Shown piece by piece: positions 6,968 to 7,613 of a stretch of 7,613 nt of DNA (the stretch's first letter is position 1; the number at the start of each line of letters is the position of its first letter). The stretch is from an uncultured Altererythrobacter sp. Its GTDB lineage: Bacteria > Pseudomonadota > Alphaproteobacteria > Sphingomonadales > Sphingomonadaceae. The stretch covers positions 1-7,613 of the forward strand of contig CAMPIA010000053.1 of NCBI GenBank assembly GCA_946886175.1, given 5' to 3'. Under the pieces are notes generated by a model that saw only the letters and a list, made by a program, of their open reading frames with translations, was not told the DNA's origin and made no database searches. The position numbers and the translations under genes were made by a program.

Positions 6968-7613
6968 GCGCACCCTACCTACCCGCACCGAAGCGTTCGA
7001 GGCGCGGCTGAAGAAGCGCTACGCTGCCGAGCGGCGCTTCAAGCTCGCCGGCATCGGCGCGATCGTCTTCTCGGTCGTCGTGCTGGCATTCCTGCTGGCC
7101 ACGATGACCTTCAACGGCATCGGCGGCTTCCAGCGCGCCGAGCTCACCGTGTCGATCGACTTCACCGAAGCGGCGATTTCGGGCGACCCCGCAGCACTCT
7201 CGCAACCGGGCGGAATGCAAAGCCTCCGGACGCAGGGCCTGCCCGAAGTGGTCCAGTTCTTCGCCGAACGCGAGCTTGGCGCGGAGGGCGCGGCCGAGCT
7301 CGGCGACGGGGCATGGCGCACCGTGGGCGAAGCGGTGATCGCGGATCCTTCGCTGTTGCAGACCACCGCCAGCTTCGGCCTGCCCGCGAGCTCGGATCTG
7401 GCCGCCGCGCTCAACGGCGAAGGGACCGACGAGATGCGCGCGCTGGCCGACCGGCTCGTGCGCGAAGGCGAGCTCGATACCGCGCTCGACCTCGGCTTTC
7501 TGACCCGCGCCGACGCCACCGATCCGCAGGCGGTCGGTATCTGGGGCGCACTCAAGGGTTCGATCCTGACGATGATCGTCACCCTCGCGCTCGCCTTCCC
7601 GATCGGCGTGCTC
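6960..7613 (+). CDS. pstA: Phosphate ABC transporter permease PstA (3' end outside window)
   Basis: From ATG 6960 the frame is open for 218 codons to the window edge. It overlaps the end of pstC by 8 nt (6960-6967), which suggests translational coupling and equal amounts of the two permeases. The visible part has a basic cytoplasmic N-terminus, one membrane helix (about residues 30-50), then about 140 mostly hydrophilic residues (about 52-190) expected in the periplasm. The permease domain begins with GIWGALKGSILTMIVTLALA (193-212), which is well conserved in PstA. The long domain between first helix and permease core is absent from E. coli PstA but usual in the N-extended alphaproteobacterial type; I recall it as DUF3333, not checked. 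The rest of the permease domain, and probably pstB, phoU and phoB, should follow downstream. Confidence 0.9.
   Translation, partial: MTERTLPTRTEAFEARLKKRYAAERRFKLAGIGAIVFSVVVLAFLLATMTFNGIGGFQRAELTVSIDFTEAAISGDPAALSQPGGMQSLRTQGLPEVVQFFAERELGAEGAAELGDGAWRTVGEAVIADPSLLQTTASFGLPASSDLAAALNGEGTDEMRALADRLVREGELDTALDLGFLTRADATDPQAVGIWGALKGSILTMIVTLALAFPIGVL

Overview
The window is high-GC, densely coded DNA with every supported gene on the + strand. It most likely comes from an alphaproteobacterium. The phoR-pstC-pstA order, the long N-terminally extended PstC and PstA, and the PrtD-type secretion ATPase would fit Sphingomonadales (Sphingomonas/Erythrobacter-like). That placement is inferred from gene order and protein style, not from any search.

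Region 1 (1-4158) is a type I secretion locus. It opens inside an RTX protein that has no start in the window (1-963). The visible part holds ten Ca-binding nonapeptides, a post-repeat beta domain, a Pro/Gly-rich linker and a tail ending in an acidic residue plus three hydrophobic residues. A perfect 12-bp inverted repeat follows its stop codon. Next come a PrtD-family ABC permease/ATPase (1043-2800) and a HlyD-family membrane fusion protein (2797-4158), coupled by an ATGA overlap. The RTX protein is the obvious candidate substrate. The third channel part, a TolC-like outer-membrane protein, is not in the window.

Region 2 (4159-4279) is a 121-bp gap between the secretion locus and the phosphate genes, with no recognisable promoter or terminator.

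Region 3 (4280-7613) is the start of a phosphate-starvation operon: phoR (sensor kinase), then a 93-bp regulatory gap, then pstC and the 5' part of pstA (overlapping pstC by 8 nt and cut by the window edge). The gap carries a convincing PhoB-binding Pho box just after the phoR stop, directly followed by a 14-bp perfect palindrome. The expected logic is that PhoR activates PhoB under low phosphate and PhoB switches on pstC onwards. pstS, pstB, phoU and phoB are not visible.

I see no radically new system. The less ordinary points are the architecture of the RTX C-terminus, the stem-loop between substrate and exporter genes, and the compact Pho-box/palindrome regulatory stretch.
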